Source: Ruegeria sp. HKCCSA071 (GTDB lineage Bacteria > Pseudomonadota > Alphaproteobacteria > Rhodobacterales > Rhodobacteraceae). From it: a stretch of DNA of 64,000 bases. Both the position numbers and the translations under genes were made by a program. Position 1 is the first letter of the stretch. Each line of letters begins with the position of its first letter. Positions 33,618 to 42,957 of the stretch are shown here, in pieces. The stretch covers positions 248,001 through 312,000 of the forward strand of contig NZ_JAEDOX010000001.1 of assembly GCF_017872555.1 (NCBI RefSeq). Reading direction: 5' to 3'. The notes below the pieces were generated by a model. That model searched no databases and was not told the origin of the DNA. It was given only the letters and a program-made list of their open reading frames with translations.

Positions 33618-34621
33618 AGTTCGGAGCAGCGATCACAGATGCTGAAGGACTGCGCCTGACGCAGCAGGAAAGAGACCTGTTTCGCCAGATGAACCCGTTT
33701 GGGTTCATCCTGTTCGCCCGCAATATTGAAAGCGCCGATCAGGTGCGGGCCTTGTGTGATGATTTCCGCGAGGCCGTTGGGCGCAACTGTCCCATTACCA
33801 TTGATCAGGAAGGTGGGCGCGTACAGCGTTTGCGCGCACGCTTGGCCCGCGAATGGCTGCCGCCGCTGGATCATGTGACCAGGGCGGGTGATCAAGCGGA
33901 ACGCGCCATGTACCTCAGGTACCGCCTGATTGCGGATGAGCTGTTTGGTCTGGGTATCGACAGCAACTGTGCCCCCATGGTCGATGTGGCGCGGCCCGAG
34001 ACCCACGCGTTTCTGAAAAACCGCTGTTATGCCTTTGATCCTGAGCAGATTTCCAGGGTCGGCAGGGCCGTGGCACAGGGCCTGTTGGACGGGGGCGTTC
34101 TTCCGGTTCTCAAGCACATTCCCGGCCATGGCCGGGCCACTTTGGACAGTCACCATGACCTGCCGCATGTTGATTTGCCGCTGGTAGAGTTGGAATACAG
34201 CGATTTCGCGCCGTTCCGCGCCTTGAACGACCTGCCGATGGGGATGACGGCGCATCTGGTCTTTGATCAGATCGATCCCCGGCCAGCCACCATTTCTGCG
34301 GCCATGATGGGCCTGATCCGAGACAATATCGGCTTTGGCGGCCTGATCATGACCGACGATATCTCGATGAAGGCGCTCAGTGGGGCGTTGACGGACCTCA
34401 CTCGCCAATCTTTGCAGGCGGGCTGTGATGTGGTCCTGCATTGCAATGGCAGTTTTTCTGAACGTGCCGCTGTGATGGAAACTGCCGGAGAAATGTCGGA
34501 TGTGGCACAAGCCCGCGCAGAACGGGCGCTGGCGATGCGCAAACGCCCGCGGGAACTTGACATCCAAGCCGCCGAAGCGGAACTATCTGCCCTAATGGGC
34601 GGGCAGGTATATGAACGATAA
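33614..34621 (+). CDS. nagZ: Beta-N-acetylhexosaminidase (peptidoglycan recycling)
   Basis: NagZ removes GlcNAc from imported muropeptides in the cytoplasm. The 335-residue glycoside hydrolase family 3 protein has the catalytic loop KHIPGHG (about residues 167-173) with the acid/base His at about H180 in DSHHDLPHVD, and the nucleophile Asp in LIMTDDISMKAL. The GTG at 33614 overlaps the SPOR stop codon, so translation is coupled; an upstream ATG in the SPOR gene is not used. Its end overlaps scpA by 11 bases. Confidence 0.93.
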   Translation: MKFGAAITDAEGLRLTQQERDLFRQMNPFGFILFARNIESADQVRALCDDFREAVGRNCPITIDQEGGRVQRLRARLAREWLPPLDHVTRAGDQAERAMYLRYRLIADELFGLGIDSNCAPMVDVARPETHAFLKNRCYAFDPEQISRVGRAVAQGLLDGGVLPVLKHIPGHGRATLDSHHDLPHVDLPLVELEYSDFAPFRALNDLPMGMTAHLVFDQIDPRPATISAAMMGLIRDNIGFGGLIMTDDISMKALSGALTDLTRQSLQAGCDVVLHCNGSFSERAAVMETAGEMSDVAQARAERALAMRKRPRELDIQAAEAELSALMGGQVYER

Positions 34622-35405
34622 TCTTTTTAGCGAAGACCCTGTCTCGGTCGCGGATCGTCTTGCGGCCGAAGCGCTGATTGTTGATGTCGACGGGTTCGAA
34701 GGCCCGTTGGATGTTTTGTTGACCCTGTCACGCACGCAAAAAGTGGATCTGCGCAAGATCTCGGTTCTTGCGCTGGCGCAGCAATATCTGGCCTTTGTTG
34801 AAAAGGCGCGTGCGCTGCGCATTGAACTGGCCGCCGATTATCTGGTCATGGCGGCGTGGCTGGCCTTTCTCAAGTCCCGTTTACTGCTGCCGCCAGACCC
34901 CGATGACGAAGGGCCATCGGGTGAAGAACTGGCCGCGCATCTGGCGTTTCAACTTGAACGCCTGCAGGCGATGCGCGACGTCGCTGCACGGCTGATGGCC
35001 CGCGACCAACTGGGTCGTGATTTTTTCAAGCGCGGGCAGGGCGAGGACGTCACCCGCATTCGCACCGTGACTTATTCCGCCACGCTGCTGGACCTGATGC
35101 AGGGTTATGCCCGTATCCGCACCCGTGACGAATTCCGCCCCTTTGTGATGGACCGCGATGCGGTGTTCACGATGGAGCAGGCACTGGAGCGGATGCGCCC
35201 GCTGATCGGTTTTGCGGGGACGTGGACCGATATGGAAACCTATCTGCCCGATGGTTGGGATACTGACCCGGTGCGCCGCAGGTCGGCGACGGCTGCGACC
35301 TTTGCGGCCTCGCTGGAACTGGTGAAAGAAGGACATATGGAGATCAAGCAGAGCGAGACATTCGCGCCGATCCATTTGCGCAAAAGGACACAGACACGTG
35401 ACTGA
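34611..35405 (+). CDS. scpA: Segregation and condensation protein A
   Basis: ScpA is the kleisin that bridges SMC heads in chromosome condensation. The 264-residue protein has the N-terminal SMC-neck-binding helix region (VDVDGFEGPLDVLLTLSRTQKVDLRKIS), a middle helical part (ELAADYLVMAAWLAFLKSRLLLP), and a C-terminal winged-helix region. It overlaps nagZ by 11 bases and scpB by 8 bases, so the three are translated as one operon. SMC itself is not in the window. Confidence 0.93.
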   Translation: MNDNLFSEDPVSVADRLAAEALIVDVDGFEGPLDVLLTLSRTQKVDLRKISVLALAQQYLAFVEKARALRIELAADYLVMAAWLAFLKSRLLLPPDPDDEGPSGEELAAHLAFQLERLQAMRDVAARLMARDQLGRDFFKRGQGEDVTRIRTVTYSATLLDLMQGYARIRTRDEFRPFVMDRDAVFTMEQALERMRPLIGFAGTWTDMETYLPDGWDTDPVRRRSATAATFAASLELVKEGHMEIKQSETFAPIHLRKRTQTRD

Positions 35406-36045
35406 TGCCCCAGAAGAAACCGGTACCCTGTTCGAGGCGCCACCCCTGGCGGAACAGGAGCGTATGGTCGAGGCGGTGTTGTTTGCCAGTGCCGATCCGG
35501 TGACGATTGCCGATCTTGAAGCGCGGATGCCGCATGGAAGCGACGCCGCGCAAGCCGTTGAATTGTTGCAGAGACGTTACGAAGGGCGCGGCGTGCGCGT
35601 GGTGCGTGTTGGAGAGGCATGGGCGATTCGCACAGCCCCCGATCTGGGCTTTCTGATGCAGAAGGAAACGGTCGAGTCCCGTAAACTCAGCCGGGCCGCG
35701 ATTGAGACATTGGCCATCGTCGCGTATCACCAACCCTGCACCCGCGCCGAGATTGAGGAAATTCGCGGTGTGTCAGTCTCACGCGGGACGATTGACCAGT
35801 TGCTTGAGATGGAGTGGATCAGGTTGGGCCGGCGCCGCATGACACCGGGTCGTCCGGTGACATTTGTGGTGACGTCCGAGTTTCTGGATCATTTTGGTCT
35901 GGAGAACGCCCGCGACCTGCCGGGTCTCAAGGAACTAAGGGCTGCGGGTTTGTTGGAAAACCGACCTCCGCCGGGGGCGATCCCGTTGGGCGAGGCGCGC
36001 GAAGACGAAGTGGACGAAGACCAGTCGGAACTGTTTGAGGAGTAA
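35398..36045 (+). CDS. scpB: Segregation and condensation protein B
   Basis: ScpB is a dimeric winged-helix partner of ScpA in the SMC complex. The 215-residue protein has two winged-helix domains, including the signature ETLAIVAYHQPCTRAEIEEIRGVSVS and FVVTSEFLDHFGLENARDLPGLKEL. It starts with GTG inside the end of scpA and has an acidic tail (EDEVDEDQSELFEE). It ends convergently with the dCTP deaminase gene, 93 bases away. Confidence 0.92.
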   Translation: MTDAPEETGTLFEAPPLAEQERMVEAVLFASADPVTIADLEARMPHGSDAAQAVELLQRRYEGRGVRVVRVGEAWAIRTAPDLGFLMQKETVESRKLSRAAIETLAIVAYHQPCTRAEIEEIRGVSVSRGTIDQLLEMEWIRLGRRRMTPGRPVTFVVTSEFLDHFGLENARDLPGLKELRAAGLLENRPPPGAIPLGEAREDEVDEDQSELFEE

Positions 36046-36138
36046 AAATCCGGACAGGTCACTACAGGTCAGGCGCAGAACCTGCGACAGGCAACGCGGG
36101 TTATCCGGCATATGCACCCTTGCAAGAAATTCGGAGGG

Positions 36139-37218
36139 TTATCCAACCGCTTTGAAGTGCTTGGACAGTTTCAGGCCTTGCCCCTGATAGTTCGATGCAA
36201 TCCCGGCACCATATAGCTGCGTGGGCATCTCGGCCATTCTCTCATAAACAAGACGACCGACCACCTGTCCGTGCTCCAGCACGAAAGGCGCTTCGTGGCA
36301 TCGCACCTCAAGCACGCCACGCGACCCGGCCCCCCCGGCGGCTGCATGGCCAAAGCCGGGATCGAAGAATCCGGCATAATGCACCCGGAATTCACCAACC
36401 ATCGCCAGATAAGGTGCCATTTCGGCGGCATACATCGGCGGGATGTGGACCGCCTCGCGGCTGACAAGGATATAGAATGCACCGGGGTCAAGTATGATGC
36501 GACCGTCCTTGGTGCGTACTTCCTCCCAATAGTCCTGGGGGTCGTATTCGCCAATTCGGTCCAGATCAATTACCCCGGTATGGGGCTTGGCGCGATAGCC
36601 GACCAGATCAGTATCGGGCAGTTGCAGATCGACCGAAAAGCCAAGACCGTCCTGAATTACGGCAGGGCCGTCTACCAACGGCGATTCGGCGTGCAGGGCG
36701 GTCAGTTCGGCGTCAGATAAGACGGCCTGACCCTGACGGAAACGGATCTGGTTCAGACGCATACCGGGCCGGACCAGAACCGAAAACGAACGTGGACAGA
36801 TCTCGGCATAAAGCGGGCCTTTGTAGCCTGCGGGCACGCGATCGAACTCGGTGCCACCATCGGTGATGGTACGGGTCAGAAGGTCAAGCCGCCCGGTCGA
36901 GCTTTTGGCATTGGCGACGGCGGTTATATCGCGGGGCAGGGCAAGCGATTCCATCAGAGGCACCAGATAGACGCAGCCCTTTTCCAGAACAGCGCCGTCC
37001 GAGATGTCGATGCGGTGCATCTCGAACTCGGCCAAGCGATCCGTAACGGTCTGTCCTTCGCCCGCGAGGAATGAGGCACGAACGCGGTAGGCCACTGTTC
37101 CCAAACGCAAATCAAGGCTGGCCGGTTGAATTTGCGCTGACAGGACATCGGGGTTGGCGGCGATCTCTCCGCGCGCGATCATTGCTTCGATTTGCTGGTT
37201 CGCGCAAACACCTGTCAT
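36139..37218 (-). CDS. dcd: dCTP deaminase, long alphaproteobacterial form
   Basis: This enzyme deaminates dCTP to dUTP for dTMP synthesis. The 359-residue protein is about twice the length of the E. coli enzyme. It has two dUTPase-like halves, with AVANAKSSTGRLDLLTRTITDGGTEFDRVPAGYKGPLYAEICPRSF-type core motifs in the N-terminal half and FRVHYAGFFDPGFGHAAAGG in the second. The ATG at 37218 (GAGGGG ribosome site, MTGVCANQQIE) is preferred over one at 37263. tRNA-Pro lies 62 bases upstream on the same strand. Confidence 0.88.
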   Translation of the reverse strand: MTGVCANQQIEAMIARGEIAANPDVLSAQIQPASLDLRLGTVAYRVRASFLAGEGQTVTDRLAEFEMHRIDISDGAVLEKGCVYLVPLMESLALPRDITAVANAKSSTGRLDLLTRTITDGGTEFDRVPAGYKGPLYAEICPRSFSVLVRPGMRLNQIRFRQGQAVLSDAELTALHAESPLVDGPAVIQDGLGFSVDLQLPDTDLVGYRAKPHTGVIDLDRIGEYDPQDYWEEVRTKDGRIILDPGAFYILVSREAVHIPPMYAAEMAPYLAMVGEFRVHYAGFFDPGFGHAAAGGAGSRGVLEVRCHEAPFVLEHGQVVGRLVYERMAEMPTQLYGAGIASNYQGQGLKLSKHFKAVG

Positions 37219-37279
37219 CTCGATCCCCTCATGTGCCAGAGCGGGATCTGGCCTTTGTGCCATAAACGTCGGTGTGATT

Positions 37280-37356
37280 TGGTCGGGCTAGCAGGACTCG
37301 AACCTGCGACCTTCCGTCCCCCAGACGGACGCGCTACCAGGCTGCGCCATAGCCCG
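37280..37356 (-). tRNA. tRNA-Pro (GGG anticodon)
   Basis: The minus strand folds into a full cloverleaf: acceptor stem CGGGCTA/TAGCCCG, D arm, anticodon stem TCCGT/ACGGA with loop CTGGGGG (anticodon GGG), and a T arm with GGTTCGAGTCC. The discriminator base is A and CCA is encoded. It reads CCC and CCU proline codons. Confidence 0.95.
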
Positions 37357-37417
37357 ACGTTGGGCCGTTCATAAAGATTTTCCCGGCAGGGGCAAGAGGA
37401 AAACACTGCCTTTTTTC

Positions 37418-38017
37418 CTAACCCGTCGCCTGTGTTTCGACCCGATCCAGCCAGCGGCGCAGGTCTTTTGCAATCGGTGCAATCTGGCGCAGAAGTTCGT
37501 CGTCAAACTCGGCACGCTTCCATGCCAGCGAAGCAATTCCGCCTATCAGGGGCGCTGTGTTCAGGTCTGGTTCTTGTACTGACACAGCCGTGGGACGTGC
37601 GTCGGCCTGCATGCATTCATTCGCCGGCTGCTCGGACGGTCCGTCCAGATCCATAGGGATTTGTTCGGTGGCGGCAGCGGGTTTGGGTTCGAACGGCACC
37701 ACAGTACCTTGAACGGGTTCAATCAGGGCAGGACCCGGTTCGTCCAGAGGCGGAGACAGTGCTGCGACATGTGCGACGCCTTGCTCGCGCAGGATTCGCT
37801 GTACGCCCTTGATTGTGGTCCCGTCTTCGTGAAGCAGTTTCTTTATGCCCCCCAAAAGACGCATGTCATTGGGGCGATAATACCGGCGCCCGCCCGCGCG
37901 TTTGACCGGTTTGACCTGAGCGAACCTGCTTTCCCAGAATCGCAAAACATGGGCCTGAACCCCAAGCCAATCCGCTACTTCACTGATCGTGCGAAACGCG
38001 TCGGGAGACTTGCTCAT
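37418..38017 (-). CDS. MerR-family transcriptional regulator
   Basis: This 199-residue protein has a MerR-type DNA-binding domain near the N-terminus (residues 8-75; [22 protein letters not shown] then [27 protein letters not shown]) with the wing. A variable, Pro/Ala-rich C-terminus lacks metal-binding cysteines, so the effector is unknown. In many Rhodobacterales this gene follows ihfA, as here (17 bases apart, same strand). Confidence 0.88.
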   Translation of the reverse strand: MSKSPDAFRTISEVADWLGVQAHVLRFWESRFAQVKPVKRAGGRRYYRPNDMRLLGGIKKLLHEDGTTIKGVQRILREQGVAHVAALSPPLDEPGPALIEPVQGTVVPFEPKPAAATEQIPMDLDGPSEQPANECMQADARPTAVSVQEPDLNTAPLIGGIASLAWKRAEFDDELLRQIAPIAKDLRRWLDRVETQATG

Positions 38018-38034
38018 ATCCGCGTGACCCTGGG

Positions 38035-38337
38035 TTACTTGCGATTCCCGACGGCGACGCGATCTTTCATAAGATGCGACGGGCGAAAGGTCAGTACGCG
38101 GCGGGGCTGTATCGGAACTTCTTCGCCGGTTTTGGGGTTGCGACCGACTCGCGCGGTCTTGTCGCGAACACTGAATGTACCGAAGGACGAAATTTTCACC
38201 TGCTCACCGCGCACCAGAGCGTCGGACATGTGGTTCAGAACGCTTTCGACCAGCTGCGCACTTTCGTTGCGTGAAAGCCCGACTTCGCGAAAGACGGCCT
38301 CGCTCAGATCCATTCGAGTCAGTGTATTGTCGCCCAT
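38035..38337 (-). CDS. ihfA: Integration host factor subunit alpha
   Basis: IhfA pairs with IhfB to bend DNA in replication, recombination and sigma-54 transcription. The 100-residue protein has the HU/IHF fold with the beta-arm containing the conserved proline [22 protein letters not shown]. The ATG at 38337 is the family start. It is followed by the MerR gene and preceded by fabH on the same strand. Confidence 0.95.
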   Translation of the reverse strand: MGDNTLTRMDLSEAVFREVGLSRNESAQLVESVLNHMSDALVRGEQVKISSFGTFSVRDKTARVGRNPKTGEEVPIQPRRVLTFRPSHLMKDRVAVGNRK

Positions 38338-38433
38338 GTCATTTCCCCTGTTGCTGTCAAAGCATATGGGTATGGCAAATTCGCTGTCAATATCAATGAA
38401 TTGCAAGCAGCTGTGTAAGCTGGATTGCGCCGG

Positions 38434-39405
38434 TTACCAGCGCAGAACCACCGCGCCCCAAGCCAGACCGCCGCCAATCGCTTCGGTCACGATCAGGTCG
38501 CCGGGTTTGATCTGCCCGCGTTGTTTACCAACCGACAATGCCAATGGGATCGATGCAGCCGAGGTGTTGCCGTGATCCTGAACGGTCACAACCACGTTTT
38601 CCATCGGCAGGCCCATCTTTTTGGCCGTGCCCTGAATGATGCGAATATTGGCCTGATGAGGAACAATCCAGTCGACGTCAGCGCATCTCAGCCCGGCGCG
38701 GCTCAGGGCTGTCTCAGCGGTTTTGGTAAGCTTTTCAACGGCATGTCGGAAGACCTGATTGCCCTGCATCCGCAGATGCCCGGTGGATTGGGTCGAAACA
38801 CCCCCATCGACATAAAGCAGGTCCTTGTAGCGCCCATCCGAGTTCAGATCGGTTGCAAGTATGCCGCGATCCGCAGCGGTGCCTTCGCCGTCCTGCGCTT
38901 CGAGTACCAATGCGCCGGCGCCATCCCCGAACAAAACGCAGGTCGAGCGGTCGGTCCAGTCCATAATCCGGGAAAAGGTTTCGGCACCAATGACCAGCAC
39001 GCGTTTGGCTTGGCCGGACAGGATCAACGCATTTGCGTTGCTGAGCGCGAAAACGAATCCCGCGCAGACAGCCTGTACGTCGAAAGCAAACCCCTTTGTC
39101 ATGCCCAGCCGGGCCTGAACCATGGTCGCGGCAGAAGGAAAGGTCAGGTCCGCCGTCGAGGTCGCCAGGACAATCGCGTCGATATCATCCGCTGTCAGGC
39201 CCGCATCGGCCAGCGCAGCCTCGGCAGCTTTGGTGGCCAGGTCCGACGTCGTTTCGTCATCGGCGGCAAAGTGACGGCGTTCGATCCCCGACCGGGTTCT
39301 GATCCATTCATCAGTCGTGTCCAGCGTTTTCTCGAACTCGGAATTTGGAACAATACGTTCCGGCAAATAATGCCCGACACCTACTACAACTGAACGGCCT
39401 GCCAT
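38434..39405 (-). CDS. fabH: 3-oxoacyl-[ACP] synthase III
   Basis: FabH starts fatty acid synthesis by condensing acetyl-CoA with malonyl-ACP. The 323-residue thiolase-fold enzyme has the catalytic triad C114 (QAVCAGFVFAL), H250 (WIVPHQANIRI) and N280 (DHGNTSAASI). The ATG at 39405 fits the family; the open frame continues upstream toward plsX. It is 22 bases downstream of plsX and 96 bases upstream of ihfA, the typical rpmF-plsX-fabH-ihfA order. Confidence 0.96.
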   Translation of the reverse strand: MAGRSVVVGVGHYLPERIVPNSEFEKTLDTTDEWIRTRSGIERRHFAADDETTSDLATKAAEAALADAGLTADDIDAIVLATSTADLTFPSAATMVQARLGMTKGFAFDVQAVCAGFVFALSNANALILSGQAKRVLVIGAETFSRIMDWTDRSTCVLFGDGAGALVLEAQDGEGTAADRGILATDLNSDGRYKDLLYVDGGVSTQSTGHLRMQGNQVFRHAVEKLTKTAETALSRAGLRCADVDWIVPHQANIRIIQGTAKKMGLPMENVVVTVQDHGNTSAASIPLALSVGKQRGQIKPGDLIVTEAIGGGLAWGAVVLRW

Positions 39406-39427
39406 TTTTGAGGTACTGCCTTTTTTG

Positions 39428-40516
39428 TTATTTATCGGTCTGCGGCGCAGCTTGCGCGGCATCTTGTGCAAGCTGGGCCGTGGATGCAACCCGCGCAGCT
39501 AATTTTTCGGCAAAGCCGGACTGTGCCAGGGTAAAGGCCAGTTTGATCGCCGCCGACACTCCGGTCGCATCTGCCCCGCCATGGGATTTAATAACTGTCC
39601 CGTTCAGACCCAGAAACACGCCACCGTTTACGCGCCGCGGATCAATGCGCTTTTTCAGGCGCTGCAGCGACGTGATGGCCAGGACCGAAGCCAATCGGGA
39701 CAACGGAGAGTATTTGAACGCCTCACGCAGAAGATCTCCGATCAGGCCGGCGGTGCCTTCACCCGTTTTGATCGCGACATTGCCGGTAAACCCATCGGTA
39801 ACAATGACATCTGCCTTGTCACCGGGAATGTCGCTGCCTTCGACAAAGCCAACAAATTCGAAATTCGCCTGTTCCGCGAAATCCGAGATCAAGGCGTGTG
39901 CTTCTTTCAGTTCCGCGCGGCCTTTATGCTCTTCTGTGCCAACGTTCAGCAGCCCAATCCGGGGTCGGTTCAGGGCCATGCCGTTGCGCGCATAAGACGC
40001 GCCCATCAGGGCGAATTGCAGCAAGTCCTTGGCGTCGGCGCGCACATCGGCGCCCACGTCCAGCATCACATTGAACCCCTGCGGGTTGCGCGAAGGCCAC
40101 AGGATCGCGATTGCGGGGCGGTTGACACCCGGCAATTTGCGCAGGCGCATCATTGACAGGGCCATCAGGGCACCGGTGTTGCCGCAGGACACAGCGCCAT
40201 GGGCTTCGCCCTGACGAACCGCTTCCAGCGCGGACCACATCGAGGTCTGCTTGCCGTTGCGCACAACCTGGCTGGGCTTGTCCTCCATCGTGACAACGTC
40301 GGGGCAATCACGAAAAACGACGCGCCCTTCAAGGACACGTCGTTTGGCAACCAGCTTGCGCAATACCTGTTCGGGCCCGTGCAGCAGGAACCCGATATTC
40401 GGGTTCTTGCCAGCCGATTTCGCCAGACCTGCAACGACGACAGCGGGACCTGCGTCCCCTCCCATTGCGTCAACCGAGATGGTGATCCGTCCGGCGTGCG
40501 TGGGCTGATCGTTCAT
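39428..40516 (-). CDS. plsX: Phosphate acyltransferase PlsX
   Basis: PlsX makes acyl-phosphate from acyl-ACP for phosphatidic acid synthesis. The 362-residue protein has the family start TISVDAMGGDAGPAVVVAG, the central AVSCGNTGALMALSM, and the strong VDVGADVRADAKDLLQFALMG-like segment LDVGADVRADAKDLLQFAL. It lies between rpmF and fabH with 24- and 22-base gaps, so membrane lipid synthesis and ribosome protein L32 share a transcript, as in other bacteria. Confidence 0.95.
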   Translation of the reverse strand: MNDQPTHAGRITISVDAMGGDAGPAVVVAGLAKSAGKNPNIGFLLHGPEQVLRKLVAKRRVLEGRVVFRDCPDVVTMEDKPSQVVRNGKQTSMWSALEAVRQGEAHGAVSCGNTGALMALSMMRLRKLPGVNRPAIAILWPSRNPQGFNVMLDVGADVRADAKDLLQFALMGASYARNGMALNRPRIGLLNVGTEEHKGRAELKEAHALISDFAEQANFEFVGFVEGSDIPGDKADVIVTDGFTGNVAIKTGEGTAGLIGDLLREAFKYSPLSRLASVLAITSLQRLKKRIDPRRVNGGVFLGLNGTVIKSHGGADATGVSAAIKLAFTLAQSGFAEKLAARVASTAQLAQDAAQAAPQTDK

Positions 40517-40540
40517 GCCTTGGCCTGCGCTCGATCAGGC

Positions 40541-40747
40541 TTAGGCTGCGTCTTCGTCCAGATCGATTTCGTCGGCCTGTGCGACGACTTCGCGATCGTC
40601 ATAGTGGCCGCAAGATGCACAAACGTGGTGCGGGCGTTTCAGCTCGCCGCAGTTCGGGCATTCGTTCGGGTTTGCAGCAACCAGAGCGTCGTGTGCGCGG
40701 CGGTTGTTGCGACGCGACTTGGAAACTTTGTTCTGTTGGACGGCCAT
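40541..40747 (-). CDS. rpmF: 50S ribosomal protein L32
   Basis: This 68-residue basic protein is a component of the large ribosomal subunit. It has the usual start [21 protein letters not shown] and a four-cysteine zinc site CPNC...CASC (residues about 30-50). It is the first gene of the rpmF-plsX-fabH set, 24 bases before plsX. The 205-base gap up to DUF177 (40748-40952) should hold its promoter. Confidence 0.97.
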   Translation of the reverse strand: MAVQQNKVSKSRRNNRRAHDALVAANPNECPNCGELKRPHHVCASCGHYDDREVVAQADEIDLDEDAA

Positions 40748-40952
40748 GGTCTCAACCTTTGTCTGACTGGGGGCCGCAGATTCGCTGCCGACCCGGGTTT
40801 CGTAGTTCGTTTATCGTGGTTTGACGCGCGTTTAGGCGACGGGCCCCGCAATGTCCAACCCAAAATCCGATGAGCGCGCGAAAATACTGCGATTCTCGGC
40901 ATGTTCAAGCGATTTTTCTGACCGCCTGCTATGACAGGAAAACTGGCACCTG

Positions 40953-41489
40953 TCACTCGTCTTTTTTTAGCACATCGCGCAATCCTGCCAATCCTGCAAA
41001 GGGTTTGGCATCGTCATCCGTCATCGCCTGTTTGCCCGGTTCTGTATAGGCAGCCTGACCCAGTTCTGCGCCGTCTTTCCGCGGATATTGTGGCAGAGCC
41101 AGGGACAGGGCCTCGATCATGACTAGGGCCGGATCAATTTCAGGCCCCAAAGGTTCAGATTCGTCTTCTTCCGGGATCTCGAACTCTGGATCATCAGGGT
41201 CTGCCCAATCCGCAAGAAAAGTCCGGTACACCGGAATATCGATCCTTGTCGTCACCGGTTCCAGCGTTACCACGCAAGGTTGGATGACAGTTGCACCGAG
41301 TTTGCCGTTCAATTCCCAGTCCCGTTTACCTTGTGCCTGCACTTCGCCCGAAAAGCTGAGCTTGCGCAACCCCAGCAGCCCAAGGTCTTGCCTGATTTGC
41401 TCAAGCACGGTGGTTGCGGGGCGCAGATCGAACGGTGTCGGGGCGTTCTGTGGCAGGTCAGACACCCGAAATGATGTCGTGTTGCTCAT
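40953..41489 (-). CDS. DUF177 (YceD-like) protein
   Basis: The 178-residue protein matches the YceD/DUF177 family, commonly encoded upstream of rpmF and linked to 23S rRNA maturation. Features include the beta-rich core VQAQGKRDWELNGKLGATVIQPCVVTLEPVTTRIDIPVYRTF with one conserved Cys, an acidic stretch EIPEEDESEPLGPEIDP, and a C-terminal ALSLALPQYPRKDGAE motif. It is divergent from bamE, 85 bases away. It could be transcribed with rpmF. Confidence 0.9.
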   Translation of the reverse strand: MSNTTSFRVSDLPQNAPTPFDLRPATTVLEQIRQDLGLLGLRKLSFSGEVQAQGKRDWELNGKLGATVIQPCVVTLEPVTTRIDIPVYRTFLADWADPDDPEFEIPEEDESEPLGPEIDPALVMIEALSLALPQYPRKDGAELGQAAYTEPGKQAMTDDDAKPFAGLAGLRDVLKKDE

Positions 41490-41574
41490 TCGTGAGCCTT
41501 TCTATGTGTTGAACCGTGGCAGCGGTTTATGTAATCGGATAGAAGCCGAAGAAGGCCAAGGCAAGAGGGTGCAG

Positions 41575-42048
41575 ATGTTGAAGGTAGTGAACCAGTTGAA
41601 ACCAGCTGCGAAATCGCTTGTGTTTGTTGCCTTTCTGGCTGCGACCGGGGCTTGTACGGCTGTCTTCAAGAATCACGGCTATGTGCCACCGGCCGAGGAA
41701 CTGGCGGAAATCAAAGTTGGCGTAGACACGCGTGACAGCGTGCAAGAGGCCATCGGCGCGCCGGGCGCATCCGGCGTGGTTCGGGAATCGGGCTATTACT
41801 ACGTCCGCTCTCGCGTGCGTCACTACGGTCCGAAACGGCCCGAGGTGGTATCGCGCGAGCTGGTTGCCATCAGTTTTGACCAGCGCGGTATCGTCAGAAA
41901 TATCGAACGCTTTGGTCTAGAAGACGGGAATGTGATTGCTCTGGAGCGCCGCGTTACCGATTCCAACGTTCAGGACAAGGGCTTCCTGCGTCAGCTGCTG
42001 GGCAATATCGGCAACTTCAACCCGGCCAACATTCCGGGCGCCAACTAA
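41575..42048 (+). CDS. bamE: Outer membrane assembly lipoprotein BamE (SmpA/OmlA)
   Basis: BamE is an accessory subunit of the BAM complex, which inserts beta-barrel proteins. The 157-residue protein has a lipoprotein-type signal (hydrophobic residues 10-25, then GAC with C27) and the SmpA/OmlA domain (VGVDTRDSVQEAIGAPGASG ... YYYVRSRVRHYGPKRPEVVSRELVAISFDQRGIVRNIE). The ATG at 41575 starts the signal; the long open frame upstream overlaps DUF177 on the other strand and is spurious. Confidence 0.9.
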   Translation: MLKVVNQLKPAAKSLVFVAFLAATGACTAVFKNHGYVPPAEELAEIKVGVDTRDSVQEAIGAPGASGVVRESGYYYVRSRVRHYGPKRPEVVSRELVAISFDQRGIVRNIERFGLEDGNVIALERRVTDSNVQDKGFLRQLLGNIGNFNPANIPGAN

Positions 42049-42148
42049 TTTGCGCCAAAACCTTGCGGTGGTCACAGGGCAGTCACATGTCATGTGCTAA
42101 CGGTGTCGTACCGACGCCTGAGGGTCGGCAACCGTGGAGGACGCGACC

Positions 42149-42889
42149 GTGGCAACGGCAGTTTTGTTAAGCAAGGGGCGCTATCACGCCAGACTGGCGC
42201 AATCGCCCGAGGATATCAGAACAGCTCAGGCATTGCGGACTTTGGCTTTTGGCACAGAGCAACCGGACTGCGACGAGTTTGATGCACGCTGTAGCCATAT
42301 CCTGATCGAGGATATGCGCTCGGCAGAACGGCTGGTCTGCTGCTTTCGGATGCTGACCATGGAAAGTGGCGGCGAGATCAAGCGAAGCTATTCGTCACAG
42401 TTCTATGACCTGACCTCGCTGGAAGGCTTTAAAGGTCGGATGGTCGAAATGGGACGATTTTGTATCCACCCCAATCACAGCGACCCCGACATCCTGCGTG
42501 TCGCCTGGGGGGCAATGACGGCCTACGTTGACCGGAACAACGTCGAGATGCTGTTTGGATGTTCCTCTTTTGCCGGTACCGAAACAGAGCAGTATCTGGA
42601 TGCTTTTGCGATGCTCAAGCATCGCCATCTGGGCCCGAAACGTTGGTTGCCGCGCGTGAAGGCTCCGGATGTGTTTCGTTTTGCCGCGCGTCTGCGGCGC
42701 AGACCGGATGTGAAAAAGGCAATGCTGCGGATGCCACCCTTGTTGCGGACCTACCTGATGATGGGCGGTTGGGTCAGCGATCATGCGGTGGTGGATCGCC
42801 ACATGAACACGCTGCACGTTTTCACAGGGGTGGAAATCGGTGCGATCCCCTCGGCACGCAAACGTCTGTTGCGGGCGGTGGCCGGGTAG
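42149..42889 (+). CDS. OlsB/GlsB-family N-acyltransferase of aminolipid synthesis (probable GlsB)
   Basis: This 246-residue GNAT-like protein belongs to the OlsB family, which attaches a 3-hydroxy fatty acid from ACP to an amino acid amine to start phosphate-free aminolipid synthesis. Conserved parts include AQALRTLAFG, the acceptor loop CDEFDARCSHILIED, VEMGRFCIHPNHSDPDILRVAWGAMTAYVD and the C-terminal GVEIGAIPSARKRL. In Ruegeria two paralogues exist: OlsB for ornithine and GlsB for glutamine. No olsA is adjacent here, and the bamE/DUF177/rpmF context is what I recall for glsB, so GlsB is favoured but unproved. The GTG at 42149 has a GGAGG site. Confidence 0.75.
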   Translation: MATAVLLSKGRYHARLAQSPEDIRTAQALRTLAFGTEQPDCDEFDARCSHILIEDMRSAERLVCCFRMLTMESGGEIKRSYSSQFYDLTSLEGFKGRMVEMGRFCIHPNHSDPDILRVAWGAMTAYVDRNNVEMLFGCSSFAGTETEQYLDAFAMLKHRHLGPKRWLPRVKAPDVFRFAARLRRRPDVKKAMLRMPPLLRTYLMMGGWVSDHAVVDRHMNTLHVFTGVEIGAIPSARKRLLRAVAG

Positions 42890-42892
42890 ATT

Positions 42893-42914
42893 GAGTATTT
42901 TTGAAAAGGTGAAG
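42893..42914 (+). repeat. Variant of the 3'-end repeat core
   Basis: GAGTATTTTTG followed by AAAAGGTGAAG aligns with the core of copies A-D (TATTTTT and TGAAG conserved, 16 of 22 positions by eye). It begins 3 bases after the acyltransferase stop codon, in the same orientation. No flanking stem-loop is obvious. Confidence 0.4.
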
Positions 42915-42957
42915 ACGGGGCGTTGACGCAATGTGTCAGCCGGTTTAGCTGGCGCAC

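Noticed and set aside
36046..36138. tatA gene after scpB, as I recall in some Rhodobacterales
   Set aside because: The 93-base gap has no ORF with a TatA membrane helix.
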